This document shows positions 26,624 through 35,460 of a stretch of 64,000 nt of DNA, one piece after another; the stretch's first letter is position 1; each line of letters begins with the position of its first letter. Source of the stretch: Fontibacillus panacisegetis. Its GTDB lineage: Bacteria > Bacillota > Bacilli > Paenibacillales > Paenibacillaceae. The notes under the pieces are model-generated. The model had not been told where the DNA came from. It did not search any database and saw only the letters and a list, made by a program, of their open reading frames with translations. The position numbers and the translations under genes are program-made. The stretch covers positions 1 to 64,000 of the forward strand of contig NZ_FNBG01000018.1 of assembly GCF_900102215.1 (NCBI RefSeq), read 5' to 3'.

Positions 26624-27760
26624 TTAATTTTGCATGATGAAATCCTTCTCAATGCTGGAGTTGCCATGGAACACTTTTAAAATGTCATATTTCGTATTAC
26701 GCTGGGCAGGTATTTTTCCAGCCTCACGAATGATGGACAGGATGGATTCAATGTTTACTTTATATGTTGCTCCGGCCGACGATACTACATTTTCTTCGAT
26801 CATCGTACTTCCGAAATCATTACATCCATATTGCAAAGATAACTTGCCTACTTCCGGTCCCATCGTAACCCAGGAGGATTGTAGATTCTTAATGTTATCC
26901 AATACAATTCTGCTTATCGCTACAGTTTTCAAATAGGATTCCGGGGTTTGTCTTTCCGCCTTCAAATTCGTGTTATCCGGCTGGAAAGTCCATGGAATAA
27001 ACGCAAGGAAACCTTCTGATGGGTAACCGTTTTGCAGGCATTCATCCTGGGCGTCACGAACACGCATGAGATGCAGTGCTCTTTCTTCAAATGATTCACC
27101 AAATCCGATAACCATCGTAGCAGTCGTATTCATACCGATCCGATGCGCGGTCTGCATTACATCCATCCAGTCTCTCCATGACCCTTTGAGACGGCTAATT
27201 TTACGACGAGTACGGTCATCTAGAATCTCTGCTCCACCGCCAGGAAGTGAGTCAAGTCCAGCTGCATGAATCTCGCGCAATACTTCCTCAAGAGTCAGAC
27301 CATCAGAAACTTCCTTCATTTTCATAATTTCAGCAGGGGAAAAGGAGTGCATCGTAATGTCCGGAAATCTGGATTTAATCTCTTTCAACAAATTCGTATA
27401 ATAGCTGAACGGCAAGTTAGGGTTTGTTCCACCCTGCATTAAAATTTCAGTTCCTCCAACATCGATAGTTTCCTGAATTTTCTGAAAAATCACTTCATCT
27501 GGCAGCACATATCCCTCTTCAGAGCCAGGGCGACGATAGAAAGCACAAAAACGGCAATAAACATCACAAATGTTTGTATAATTGACATTTCTTCCGATGA
27601 CGAACGTAGTGATCGGCTCAGGATGTTCTCTTTCCATTAATATGTTAGCAACATGCCCCATCTTCTCTACTTCGTTCGATTCATACAGTGCAATCGTATC
27701 TTCAAGATTCAAACGCTGTCCATTAAGCGCCTTATCCAATATGTTATCTATTGCAGTCAT
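26624..27760 (-). CDS. mqnC: Cyclic dehypoxanthinyl futalosine synthase (radical SAM)
   Basis: A 378-residue radical SAM enzyme of the futalosine route to menaquinone. The cluster motif CDVYCRFC (CxxxCxxC) follows NVNYTNI, and GGTEILMQGG, LPGGGAEIL and ATMVIGFGESFEERA are typical of the MqnC/MqnE/CofGH group. AAGGAGG precedes the ATG. The other mqn genes are not in the window. Many Bacillus species use the classical men pathway, so this marks the organism as a futalosine-pathway user. Confidence 0.9.
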   Translation of the reverse strand: MTAIDNILDKALNGQRLNLEDTIALYESNEVEKMGHVANILMEREHPEPITTFVIGRNVNYTNICDVYCRFCAFYRRPGSEEGYVLPDEVIFQKIQETIDVGGTEILMQGGTNPNLPFSYYTNLLKEIKSRFPDITMHSFSPAEIMKMKEVSDGLTLEEVLREIHAAGLDSLPGGGAEILDDRTRRKISRLKGSWRDWMDVMQTAHRIGMNTTATMVIGFGESFEERALHLMRVRDAQDECLQNGYPSEGFLAFIPWTFQPDNTNLKAERQTPESYLKTVAISRIVLDNIKNLQSSWVTMGPEVGKLSLQYGCNDFGSTMIEENVVSSAGATYKVNIESILSIIREAGKIPAQRNTKYDILKVFHGNSSIEKDFIMQN

Positions 27761-27860
27761 ATTGTGCCTCCTTGTAATCGATAATACTAAAAATATTCAG
27801 CAAAATAGTAGTTTATGGCTTAATCGTAACATATCGTAACATAATTAAATCGAGAAAAAT

Positions 27861-27885
27861 AGCACCCGACAGTATGCCAGGTGCT
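27861..27885 (-). terminator. Terminator of the met operon
   Basis: On the minus strand AGCACC pairs with GGTGCT over a 13-base loop and is followed by ATTTTT. It is weak but correctly placed after metC. Confidence 0.55.
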
Positions 27886-27913
27886 TGATGCTTAATATCC
27901 AGATCACAAATCT

Positions 27914-29059
27914 CTATTTCAAAGCTTGTTCCAAATCTGAAATGAGATCATCGATGTCCTCCAGACCAACAGAGAACCGCAGCAATCCATCAGTAATTCC
28001 ACGTTCAAGACGCACTTCTCTTGGCATGGAGGCATGAGACATCATAGCCGGATAGGACAAAATGCTCTCCACAGCTCCCAGACTTACTGCAACAATTGGA
28101 AGCTCCACTTTACTCAGCACTTGCTTCGCTTTTTCTTCAGATCCAACATCAAACGAAACTACAGCACCGTATCCTGTTGATTGCTTTTCATGTATTTCAC
28201 GACCTGGATGATTAGTCAGACCCGGATAATAGACATTTTGAATGTCACTACGAGAACTTAACCATTCAGCTAGCTTGCGGGAACTGATTTCACTGTGAGC
28301 CATACGTGCTCCTAAGGTCTTCATGCCTCTCATCAGGAGCCATGATTCTTGAGCGCCAAGCACTGTACCAAGACCATTCTGAAGAAATTTCAATTGGCGG
28401 CCCAGTGAATCATTACGCGCTACAGCAAGCCCTGCCAATACATCACTATGTCCTCCCAGAAACTTCGTTGCACTGTGCAAAACGATATCAACACCAAGCT
28501 CGATTGGACGCTGATAATAAGGAGTCATAAACGTGTTATCCAAAATGCTCAGCAAATTATTTTCCCGTGCCCAATTTGCTATGAATTCGATATCGGTAAT
28601 TTTTAATGTTGGGTTCGATGGAGTCTCGATGTATACCCCTTTAGTATTCGGTTTTAACGCCGCCTTTACTTGTTCCGGCTTGGTCATGTCAACAAATGTA
28701 GTTTCGATGTTCATCCGGGTCAAAATACTCGTTAGAAGGCGATATGTACCACCATATACATCTTCTGTAACAATCAGGTGATCGCCTGCAGAGAATAACA
28801 TGAAGGTTGTTGAGATCGCTGACATCCCGCTGGAAAAAGCAAACCCTCTAGCTCCTCCTTCAAGCAATGCAATGTAATCCTCAAGCGCTTGACGAGTTGG
28901 ATTGCCTGAACGACTATAATCAAATGTTGGCGGATTGAAGATGTCATTGTGATGAAATGTAGAAGCCTGGTAAATCGGTACGCTAGACGCTCCGGTTGTC
29001 TTATCGATTTCTCCTCCAAAATGGATCAGCTTGGTTTCAAATTTTTTGTCGTTACTCAT
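27914..29059 (-). CDS. metC: Cystathionine beta-lyase (Cys/Met metabolism PLP enzyme)
   Basis: A 381-residue PLP enzyme of the Cys/Met family, likely cleaving cystathionine to homocysteine. SGMSAISTTFMLFSAGDH and the PLP lysine in HSATKFLGGH (about residue 197) are visible. The start at 29059 (MSNDKKF), with AAGGAGG inside metI, overlaps the metI stop by eight bases, so the pair is translationally coupled. It is third in the SAM-riboswitch operon metA-metI-metC. The family is hard to split by sequence; a gamma-lyase role is the alternative. Confidence 0.85.
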   Translation of the reverse strand: MSNDKKFETKLIHFGGEIDKTTGASSVPIYQASTFHHNDIFNPPTFDYSRSGNPTRQALEDYIALLEGGARGFAFSSGMSAISTTFMLFSAGDHLIVTEDVYGGTYRLLTSILTRMNIETTFVDMTKPEQVKAALKPNTKGVYIETPSNPTLKITDIEFIANWARENNLLSILDNTFMTPYYQRPIELGVDIVLHSATKFLGGHSDVLAGLAVARNDSLGRQLKFLQNGLGTVLGAQESWLLMRGMKTLGARMAHSEISSRKLAEWLSSRSDIQNVYYPGLTNHPGREIHEKQSTGYGAVVSFDVGSEEKAKQVLSKVELPIVAVSLGAVESILSYPAMMSHASMPREVRLERGITDGLLRFSVGLEDIDDLISDLEQALK

Positions 29060-30239
29060 GCTGTTGTCCTCCTTCAATCTCTATATGAGCCACTTCCAAA
29101 GCCTGTGATAAATCCTCGATTAAATCATCAACATGCTCAATACCTACTGAGAATCGAAGCAATCGATCATCAACACCCACGGCTTCACGAATTTCAACCG
29201 GAATGTCAGCATGAGTCTGAACCGCTGGATATGTCATCAAAGATTCTACACCACCAAGACTTTCAGCAAAAGCGATCAGCTTCAAATTACGAAGCACAGG
29301 CTCTACAAGACGCGCATCTGTAACTTTGAAAGAGAAGATGCCTGTATTGCCGCTCGATTGCTTGTTTTGAATCTCGTAACCAGGATGATCAGGCAGAGCA
29401 GGATGGAACACCTCCGCTACTTGAGGATGTTCTTCCAAATATTGTGCAATCGTAATCGCATTGCTCTCATGACGATCCATTCGTAGTGCCAATGTCTTCA
29501 TACCGCGCATAAGCTGATAGGAGTCCGACGGACTTAAGACAGCACCAATCGAGTTGTGCAGGAATGCCATTTCCTCAGATAATTCTTTTCCTTTTGTCAC
29601 TATTAATCCCGCCAGCACATCATTATGCCCGCCTAAATATTTGGTAGCGCTGTGGACAACGATGTCTGCTCCAAGCTCAATAGGACGCTGGAAATATGGA
29701 GTCAGCAGCGTGTTGTCTACAATAGTAAGAAGTCCATGCTTACGTGCCCAATTTGATACTACTTCCAGATCCGTAACCATCATGAGAGGATTGGTTGGAG
29801 TCTCAATAAATACTGCTTTTGTATTCGGGGTACGTACATTTTCAAGCGCATCCAGATCGTTGGTATCCACATAGGAAGCCGTAATGCCAAATCGCGATAG
29901 AATACGTTCGAACAAACGGTATGTTCCACCGTACAAATCAAGGGATACTATTAAGTGATCCCCTTGTGAGAAAAGAGTGAATACGGTTTGCAGAGCTGCC
30001 ATCCCGGAGGAACAGGCAAATCCAGCATCACCGGATTCCAAAACAGCTGCCGCTTCCTCTAATACTTTACGGGTTGGGCTCTTTGTTCTTGCATAGTCAA
30101 ATCCCGTACTTTGACCTAGACGTGGATGCCGAAAAGCCGTTGCTTGATATATTGGATAATTTACCGCTCCGGTTACAGGCTCCTCAACAGAACCAATTTG
30201 AGCAAGTTTACTTTCAATTCGCCAATTTTTGTCGGTCAT
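29052..30239 (-). CDS. metI: Cystathionine gamma-synthase / O-acetylhomoserine thiolyase
   Basis: A 395-residue PLP enzyme of the Cys/Met family. With metA making O-acetylhomoserine upstream, it should condense this with cysteine (or sulfide). Features are YPIYQATAFRHPRLGQSTG, ACSSGMAALQTVF and the PLP lysine in HSATKYLGGHND. I start at the ATG at 30239 (MTDKNWR), with GGAGGGA before it; the frame extends upstream without a ribosome binding site. It is 34 bp from metA and overlaps metC. Confidence 0.88.
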   Translation of the reverse strand: MTDKNWRIESKLAQIGSVEEPVTGAVNYPIYQATAFRHPRLGQSTGFDYARTKSPTRKVLEEAAAVLESGDAGFACSSGMAALQTVFTLFSQGDHLIVSLDLYGGTYRLFERILSRFGITASYVDTNDLDALENVRTPNTKAVFIETPTNPLMMVTDLEVVSNWARKHGLLTIVDNTLLTPYFQRPIELGADIVVHSATKYLGGHNDVLAGLIVTKGKELSEEMAFLHNSIGAVLSPSDSYQLMRGMKTLALRMDRHESNAITIAQYLEEHPQVAEVFHPALPDHPGYEIQNKQSSGNTGIFSFKVTDARLVEPVLRNLKLIAFAESLGGVESLMTYPAVQTHADIPVEIREAVGVDDRLLRFSVGIEHVDDLIEDLSQALEVAHIEIEGGQQHE

Positions 30240-30273
30240 GGTTAATATCCCTCCACATTTGTATCTAATTATA

Positions 30274-31209
30274 TTAAATTTGGTAAATAAATTCCATTTT
30301 TTCATCGATATCGTAAGGCGTTTCCTGATACACATAGTAATTGAGCCAATTGGAAAATAATAAGTTAGCGTGAGCTCTCCAACTGGAGGTTGGGGTTTTG
30401 GATGGATCGTCATTAGGATAATAGTTAATTGGCATTTCAACTTCAAGTCCCTTGGCAACATCACGATCGTATTCCCATTTCAAGGATAATGGATCATATT
30501 CTGAATGGCCTGTAACAAAGATTTGCTTGCCGTTGCGAGCTGCAGCAAGATAAATCCCTGCTTCTTCTGACTCAGCCAAAATCTTCAATTCTGGAACTGC
30601 CTCGATGTCTGCACGATTCACATCGGTATGACGGGAATGAGGCACAAGAAAACTCTCATCGAACCCGCGAAGCAGCATTACATGCGGGTCATTCACTGTA
30701 TGAGGGAATACGCCAAAACATTTCTTGGAGAGCTGAACTTTACGAACACCATAATGATAATACAGTCCCGCTTGAGCAGCCCAGCAAATGTGCAATGTCG
30801 AAGTGACATGTGTTTTGCTCCATTCAAATATTTGTTTCAGCTCTTCCCAATAGTTTACTTGCTCAAATTCCAGCTGTTCCACTGGAGCGCCTGTCACAAT
30901 CATCCCGTCGAAACGGCGATTCTGAATCTCGTCAAAGGTTTTGTAGAACATTTCCAAATGTTCTGCCGAAGTATTCTTGGGCGTATGCGAGCGTGGATGA
31001 AGCAGCACAATCTCTACCTGCAGCGGAGTATTACCAAGCAGACGTAAAATTTGTGTCTCAGTCGTTTCTTTGGTTGGCATTAAATTAAGGATAGCAATTC
31101 TAAGTGGACGGATATCCTGACGGTATGCGCGACTCTCATCCATTACGAAAATTTTCTCATTCGTAAGCACTTCTTTTGCCGGAAGATGATCAGGTACTTT
31201 AATCGGCAT
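30274..31209 (-). CDS. metA: Homoserine O-acetyltransferase, MetA family
   Basis: A 311-residue enzyme activating homoserine for methionine synthesis. The nucleophile Cys142 is in [11 protein letters not shown], and the catalytic His is in the [10 protein letters not shown] segment. Residue 111 is glutamate ([10 protein letters not shown]). In this family Glu111 selects acetyl-CoA and Gly111 succinyl-CoA, so I predict acetylation despite the common 'succinyltransferase' label. It is first in the operon, under a SAM-I riboswitch. Confidence 0.92.
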   Translation of the reverse strand: MPIKVPDHLPAKEVLTNEKIFVMDESRAYRQDIRPLRIAILNLMPTKETTETQILRLLGNTPLQVEIVLLHPRSHTPKNTSAEHLEMFYKTFDEIQNRRFDGMIVTGAPVEQLEFEQVNYWEELKQIFEWSKTHVTSTLHICWAAQAGLYYHYGVRKVQLSKKCFGVFPHTVNDPHVMLLRGFDESFLVPHSRHTDVNRADIEAVPELKILAESEEAGIYLAAARNGKQIFVTGHSEYDPLSLKWEYDRDVAKGLEVEMPINYYPNDDPSKTPTSSWRAHANLLFSNWLNYYVYQETPYDIDEKMEFIYQI

Positions 31210-31272
31210 GATTTTTCACTCCTTTATCACATAGATGTCACTAAATTGAGTCTGAAAGTCGGCGATCACAAC

Positions 31273-31453
31273 AAAAAAGACCTCTCTACTTAGAGAAAGG
31301 TCATCATTTATTTGCTAAATGCGCCTCTCTCATCTCTCAGAATTCGCAGCAAGCTACAAGCTGTGCGATTCTGCAAGAATTAGCACCGTACGTTAAATCT
31401 CGCCGGTTGCCGGGTATCATCGGGCTAGTCCCTCCACCTACTCTTGATAAGAA
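31273..31453 (-). promoter_or_regulatory. SAM-I (S-box) riboswitch of the met operon
   Basis: The minus strand shows CTTATCAAGAG, GGTGGAGGGAC, GCCCGATGATACCCGGCAAC, GGTGCTAATTC and GAGAGATGAGAG in the S-box order, followed by a terminator (GACCTTTCTCTA..TAGAGAGGTC, then TTTTTT, at 31302-31273). SAM binding should stop transcription before metA. Confidence 0.97.
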
Positions 31454-31569
31454 AATCGTATTTGATATTTAATTGTCTTACTTTTAACAATTAAAATGTT
31501 AATTTCTATTATACATGTTTTGTGTAGTTTCACAAGCTGTAACCATGCATTTCGGCGGAACATTTTGGC

Positions 31570-31599
31570 TTGAAACATTTCATACCAGAGCGTTATACT
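31570..31599 (+). promoter_or_regulatory. Sigma-A promoter of corA
   Basis: TTGAAA (31570-31575) and TATACT (31594-31599) are separated by 18 bp, giving a start near 31606 and an about 250-nt leader. Confidence 0.6.
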
Positions 31600-31605
31600 A
31601 GACAA

Positions 31606-31854
31606 GTGTTTAAATCATTTTATAACTAATTTTTAGAGCTAAAGAGGTGAATCCGAGATGGAAGGCGACCCGAGTCCGCAGAGTTGCAGTCAACAACAAT
31701 TGCATAGGAAATCAATCAGCAAGCACCTGTGGGCAGTTATGGGCTCCTCTTATCCCGGTTTTATAGCTTAAGCCGGCTGCTGCTGATTCCTTTCCTGTGC
31801 TCCAACCAAAAAGAGCATACCCTCCATTATTGGACGGGAAAGGGAGTGACCTGT
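31606..31854 (+). promoter_or_regulatory. Long structured 5' leader of corA, class unassigned
   Basis: About 250 nt without a convincing ORF. AGGAAATCAATCAGC (about 31709-31723) can pair with GCTGATTCCTTTCCT (about 31781-31795) except for a two-base internal mismatch. Inside lies a second stem, CCGGTTT (about 31754) with AAGCCGG (about 31770), and the unpaired region GCACCTGTGGGCAGTTATGG. I do not recognise the M-box (ykoK) consensus. A regulatory RNA is inferred. Confidence 0.5.
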
Positions 31855-32790
31855 ATGAAAATTCGTCACGTGAAAGCCGGAGTCTTTACACCGGTAGAAG
31901 ACGTAGAGATCACAACAACAGCACCTGAAGAAGGCTTTTACTGGATTGACGCTGATGTAGAGGATCTCGTATTGTTGCAGCCACTCTTCTCTCTGCATGA
32001 TCTGGCAGTGGAAGACTGTCTCACAGAAGAAGAGCAGCGGCCAAAAATTGAGACCTATGACAACCATTATTTTATCGTAGTCAACAGTATTCGTTACGAC
32101 GACGAGGAGATTTTCCTTCGTGCCCTCAACATTTTTCTAGGTCGTCATTATATCATTACAGTAACAAAGCAAAAAATTAATGAATTGCGTGCGGTTAAGC
32201 CAATCCTGTGGGAACAGGAGGTGAGCGAGCCTGACCGGTTCCTTTATTATCTCATTGACCTTGTAGTCGATAATTACTTTGTTGTAGGTGACCGAATCGA
32301 GGTTAAAATTGAAAAGCTGGAAGAAGACATCCTTATGCATACCAAGCGCTCACATCTAGGTGAAATCATCGGTTTGCGCAGTGAAATTCTGTGGCTTAAA
32401 AAAGTGCTGGGACCTCAAAAAGAAGTTATTAATATTTTGAATAAAAAAGATCTGCGCCTCATCGATGATCAACTGCAAAAATATTTCAGCGATATCTATG
32501 AGAATGCTGTAAAAATATCTGAAAACTTCGATACATTTCGGGAATTGATGGGCAACTTGCGAGAAGCCTACCAATCTGCTATTGCGAATCGGGCGAACGA
32601 AATCATGCGCGTCTTTACAGCCATAACGACTATTTTCATTCCTTTAACTCTTATAACAGGTATATATGGAATGAACTTTGATAACATGCCGGAAATCCAT
32701 TGGAAATACGGCTATTATGTCGTACTCGGTGTTATGATTGCTCTAGGCGCAGGTATGTATTATTTATTCCGCAAACGCGACTGGATATAA
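31855..32790 (+). CDS. corA: CorA-family magnesium/divalent-cation channel
   Basis: A 311-residue inner-membrane transporter forming a pentameric Mg2+ channel. A cytoplasmic domain with the long helix (about 150-250) ends in two C-terminal membrane segments. The signature YGMNFDNMPE follows the first segment, and a basic tail RKRDWI closes the protein. I start at the ATG at 31855 (MKIRHVK), with GGGAGTGA upstream; an in-frame ATG at 31729 falls in the structured leader and gives no family-like extension. Confidence 0.93.
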   Translation: MKIRHVKAGVFTPVEDVEITTTAPEEGFYWIDADVEDLVLLQPLFSLHDLAVEDCLTEEEQRPKIETYDNHYFIVVNSIRYDDEEIFLRALNIFLGRHYIITVTKQKINELRAVKPILWEQEVSEPDRFLYYLIDLVVDNYFVVGDRIEVKIEKLEEDILMHTKRSHLGEIIGLRSEILWLKKVLGPQKEVINILNKKDLRLIDDQLQKYFSDIYENAVKISENFDTFRELMGNLREAYQSAIANRANEIMRVFTAITTIFIPLTLITGIYGMNFDNMPEIHWKYGYYVVLGVMIALGAGMYYLFRKRDWI

Positions 32791-32796
32791 TAAAGT

Positions 32797-32846
32797 AAAA
32801 AGTGCGATGAATGGGTACATTACAGTATGCCGTTCAGCGCACTTTT
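32797..32846. terminator. Bidirectional terminator between corA and HRDC gene
   Basis: AAAAAGTGCG pairs with the complementary GCGCACTTTT at 32837-32846, flanked by A/T runs; the two genes converge here. Confidence 0.75.
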
Positions 32847-32879
32847 CTATATATTAGCGCCGGTTTTTCAAGTTCGATA

Positions 32880-33890
32880 TTAAACGGCTTTACTGGTAAT
32901 CTCATTCCCTGCGCTGCGGCGGAACAAAATGCGTATTAGTCTCAGTCGTTCGTATAACGTATCCAAATCTTTTCCTTCCACTACTTCCTTATTATAGACC
33001 TTGTGCAAAATGGGCTTTAAAAAAGCATCCCCCAGCTCTTCATATGCCCTCAGCACATTCTCTTGCTCTTCTCTTGAAACCTCCTTCAGCTCCATCTGGA
33101 TCAGAGCATCAGTATTATATCCATCTTTCTCGAGCTGCTCCAAAAGCTCTATTGCTTCTCTGCGATCAATTCCTGCTTTTGTACATATTTTTTCAATGTT
33201 CAATCCTTCAGCTAGAGATTCCAGTACATTGCGACGGAGACTAAATTTCTCCATATCGTGCTTGAACTTGATCTCCTTCTGTTTGTACAGCCATGATCGA
33301 AACATTTCTTCATCAACTTCATGCTCCACCCAGTTCAGTGGAAAATCGCCCGGCCGCTCCTTGTCTTTAGTCATTTCCAATAGCTCAGCTCCAAATTCGG
33401 CAGCCTTGGCAGAGCCTACTCCTGGCAGCTCCAGCAATTCCTCCATCGTTCTAGGACAGAACACACTGATCAAGCGAAGCAATCGATTGCTCGCTATTAG
33501 ATAAGGGGCCTTACGAAGGACGGAAGCTTTCTTTCTTCTCCAGCTGCTCATTTCCGCATAAAGCGGTTCATTCTCATGTATCTCACTGTAACAGACCAGC
33601 TTCTGTGAAATCATTCCTCGACCGATTAATTGCTCCCTCTCCCCCCAAATCCCTTCAATTACCGGACGATAACCTTCTCCCAGTTTTACTACAAGCCGAT
33701 GGCGATAAATGTGCAGCATCTCTGACCATGAAGCGCCTTCATACCATAGCGTCTCCTCCTCTCCATCTGCGGTTACTTCATTCCAGCCCATTCTCCATAG
33801 CCCATCGTCTTCACCGATCCAAACCTTAGCGCCTGCTGTAATTACACCAGTTACATCCTTCTCCATACTGTTCAAAAAGACAATTCGCAT
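32880..33890 (-). CDS. HRDC-domain protein of unknown function
   Basis: A 336-residue soluble protein. The middle (about 120-185) resembles the HRDC helical DNA-binding domain found in RecQ and RNase D, including a CPRTMEELLELPGVGSAKA segment where the helix-hairpin-helix glycine pattern is clear. The N-terminal and C-terminal parts are unassigned; the C-terminus is helical with a helix-turn-helix-like EGLNIEKICTKAGIDRREA. I start at the ATG at 33890 (MRIVFLNS), with GGAGGAG before it. A terminator-like hairpin lies in its leader. Confidence 0.75.
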   Translation of the reverse strand: MRIVFLNSMEKDVTGVITAGAKVWIGEDDGLWRMGWNEVTADGEEETLWYEGASWSEMLHIYRHRLVVKLGEGYRPVIEGIWGEREQLIGRGMISQKLVCYSEIHENEPLYAEMSSWRRKKASVLRKAPYLIASNRLLRLISVFCPRTMEELLELPGVGSAKAAEFGAELLEMTKDKERPGDFPLNWVEHEVDEEMFRSWLYKQKEIKFKHDMEKFSLRRNVLESLAEGLNIEKICTKAGIDRREAIELLEQLEKDGYNTDALIQMELKEVSREEQENVLRAYEELGDAFLKPILHKVYNKEVVEGKDLDTLYERLRLIRILFRRSAGNEITSKAV

Positions 33891-33937
33891 ACTTTCTCCT
33901 CCTAAGGCAATATCAGCTACGAAAAAGATCATACAAC

Positions 33938-33979
33938 GCCAAAAAGCACCCCTCTTGTTCATTCACAAGAGAGGTGCTT
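33938..33979 (-). promoter_or_regulatory. Terminator-like hairpin in the HRDC gene leader
   Basis: On the minus strand AAGCACCTCTCTTGT pairs with ACAAGAGGGGTGCTT across a short loop, followed by five T. It lies about 25 nt after the inferred transcription start (TTGACA at 34035, TATTAT at 34013) and 50 nt before the ATG, so most transcripts could end here unless antiterminated. Confidence 0.6.
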
Positions 33980-34007
33980 CCTCTAAATTCGTATACTGTT
34001 ACACCTA

Positions 34008-34035
34008 ATAATACCATTATTCGGAAATATGTCAA
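34008..34035 (-). promoter_or_regulatory. Sigma-A promoter upstream of the HRDC gene
   Basis: Minus-strand TTGACA (34035-34030) and TATTAT (34013-34008) with a 16-bp spacer. Confidence 0.55.
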
Positions 34036-34110
34036 TCCGATGTCCTTTTTCCCACAAGCTCCATTTTCCTATATAATAGGACACAGACATGTAATCAAGG
34101 AGGCTTGTAA

Positions 34111-34413
34111 ATGACTAACCCTCATCATGATTTAGACTTTCTATCTGACAGCACGGAAAGTACATCAACAAGATTCGTTACTTTCATTGGCAACTCGTTA
34201 AAGAGATTCGATCTCGCCGTTACTAACACTAATCGATTTTATGGTAAAAAGCTCGTAATCGATTTGCTAAACGGAAAAACAGCCATCCTTGGAACCGATG
34301 ACCTTGAGGAAGAAGGTTATCTGGAACATGTATTTTCCCTGAACGAAGACGAAGCAGAAGAGCTTCGTTGCTTCCTCTATCAGGTTGTAGGCGACGCTTA
34401 TTTTACTGATTAA
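34111..34413 (+). CDS. DUF3055-family protein
   Basis: A 100-residue soluble protein. NTNRFYGKKLVIDLLNGKTA, TDDLEEEGYL and NEDEAEELRCFL match the pattern of the DUF3055 family of Bacillales, which is of unknown function and usually about 90 residues. AAGGAGG precedes the ATG with normal spacing. It stands alone between a divergent HRDC gene and a convergent hydrolase, with its own terminator. Confidence 0.75.
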   Translation: MTNPHHDLDFLSDSTESTSTRFVTFIGNSLKRFDLAVTNTNRFYGKKLVIDLLNGKTAILGTDDLEEEGYLEHVFSLNEDEAEELRCFLYQVVGDAYFTD

Positions 34414-34436
34414 TTTTATAATAAAACCTTTCTCTA

Positions 34437-34481
34437 GACGCTGTTTAATCCGCACTGCTGCGGAAGATAGCGTCTTTTATT
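34437..34481 (+). terminator. Terminator of the DUF3055 gene
   Basis: GACGCT (34437-34442) and AGCGTC (34469-34474) enclose an inner CCGCA/TGCGG stem, followed by TTTTATTTT. Confidence 0.75.
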
Positions 34482-34502
34482 TTGCCGAACAACAGCCTTA
34501 TT

Positions 34503-35324
34503 TCAAAATCTTTTTAACCATTCTATGATTCTGTCTACTGCTTCAATATATCTCTGCCCTACAAGCACACCCGTATGAGTTGTGCTCCAAAGCCCTAGAT
34601 ATTCAGCACGGAGATGCTCCGCTGTTACCTTACCCCGACGGTCGTCATCATCACAGTTGACTGCTTTGATAACCAAGCACGGACAAGAAATTGAACTGCT
34701 ATCTATGGAAATCCCCTTTGCTTCAATTGAAAATATAAAAGCGTTAATTGCCTTTGATGACTCCATTGTGAGGTACTTTCTTTGAAATTCAATGTCATCT
34801 GCCGTTTCATCTATACTTGAAAGTTCTTCACGAGTTGGAGCAGGCAATATAAGTTCAGATATCATCTGATCTAATTCTTTGTATGGTACTGCTTCAAAAA
34901 CTTCTTTGCTTATAACTGAATCGATCAGCACCATACCGGAGATCTCGATGGATTCAGCTAACTTCTGACTCAGGATTCCCCCCATGCTAAAGCCGATAAT
35001 AATCGGAGGAACTTCACACTCTGTGATAATCTCTTTTATATCCTCCAAATAATCCTCAAAGGTTATCTTCGTCATATCCATTAACCTGCTTTTGTAGTGA
35101 CTTCTCAAGTTCATAACATAACATTTCCAACCTTCACGGATAAAGTGCGGAATGTATTTGCTCCACATCCAGCTTCCTGTAAAAGCACCGTGTATAAAAA
35201 GCAAAGGAGGTCTTTTTTCAGTTGCTTTCGCGAGATTCTCCCCCTCGAATATCTCTAGAAACAAGTCGTTATCCCCTATGTATTTCATCGTGTGATCTGG
35301 TAATTCTTTCGTAAAATCTTTCAT
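34503..35324 (-). CDS. Alpha/beta-fold hydrolase
   Basis: A 273-residue protein with the alpha/beta-hydrolase pattern: LFIHGAFTGSWMWSKY oxyanion region, nucleophile elbow GFSMGG (Ser about 111) and a C-terminal histidine in STTHTGVL. No signal peptide is seen. Substrate is unknown. I start at the ATG at 35324 (MKDFTKE), with GAGAGG upstream. It is unlinked to its neighbours; a MITE-like element lies upstream of it. Confidence 0.85.
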   Translation of the reverse strand: MKDFTKELPDHTMKYIGDNDLFLEIFEGENLAKATEKRPPLLFIHGAFTGSWMWSKYIPHFIREGWKCYVMNLRSHYKSRLMDMTKITFEDYLEDIKEIITECEVPPIIIGFSMGGILSQKLAESIEISGMVLIDSVISKEVFEAVPYKELDQMISELILPAPTREELSSIDETADDIEFQRKYLTMESSKAINAFIFSIEAKGISIDSSSISCPCLVIKAVNCDDDDRRGKVTAEHLRAEYLGLWSTTHTGVLVGQRYIEAVDRIIEWLKRF

Positions 35325-35460
35325 GATTGTATCCTCTCTGTTCATTTTATTTTAAATGTAATATATTCCTTATGTATCCATATTATTGGTGTGATGTATA
35401 ACCAAAGTCAAGAGTACTTGATACGCTTCACCTTAACCATTATGTCGGAGAAATACAAGG

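Noticed and set aside
31606..31854. M-box (ykoK) riboswitch upstream of corA
   Set aside because: Long leader and function suit it, but the conserved M-box blocks are not found, so I left the class open.
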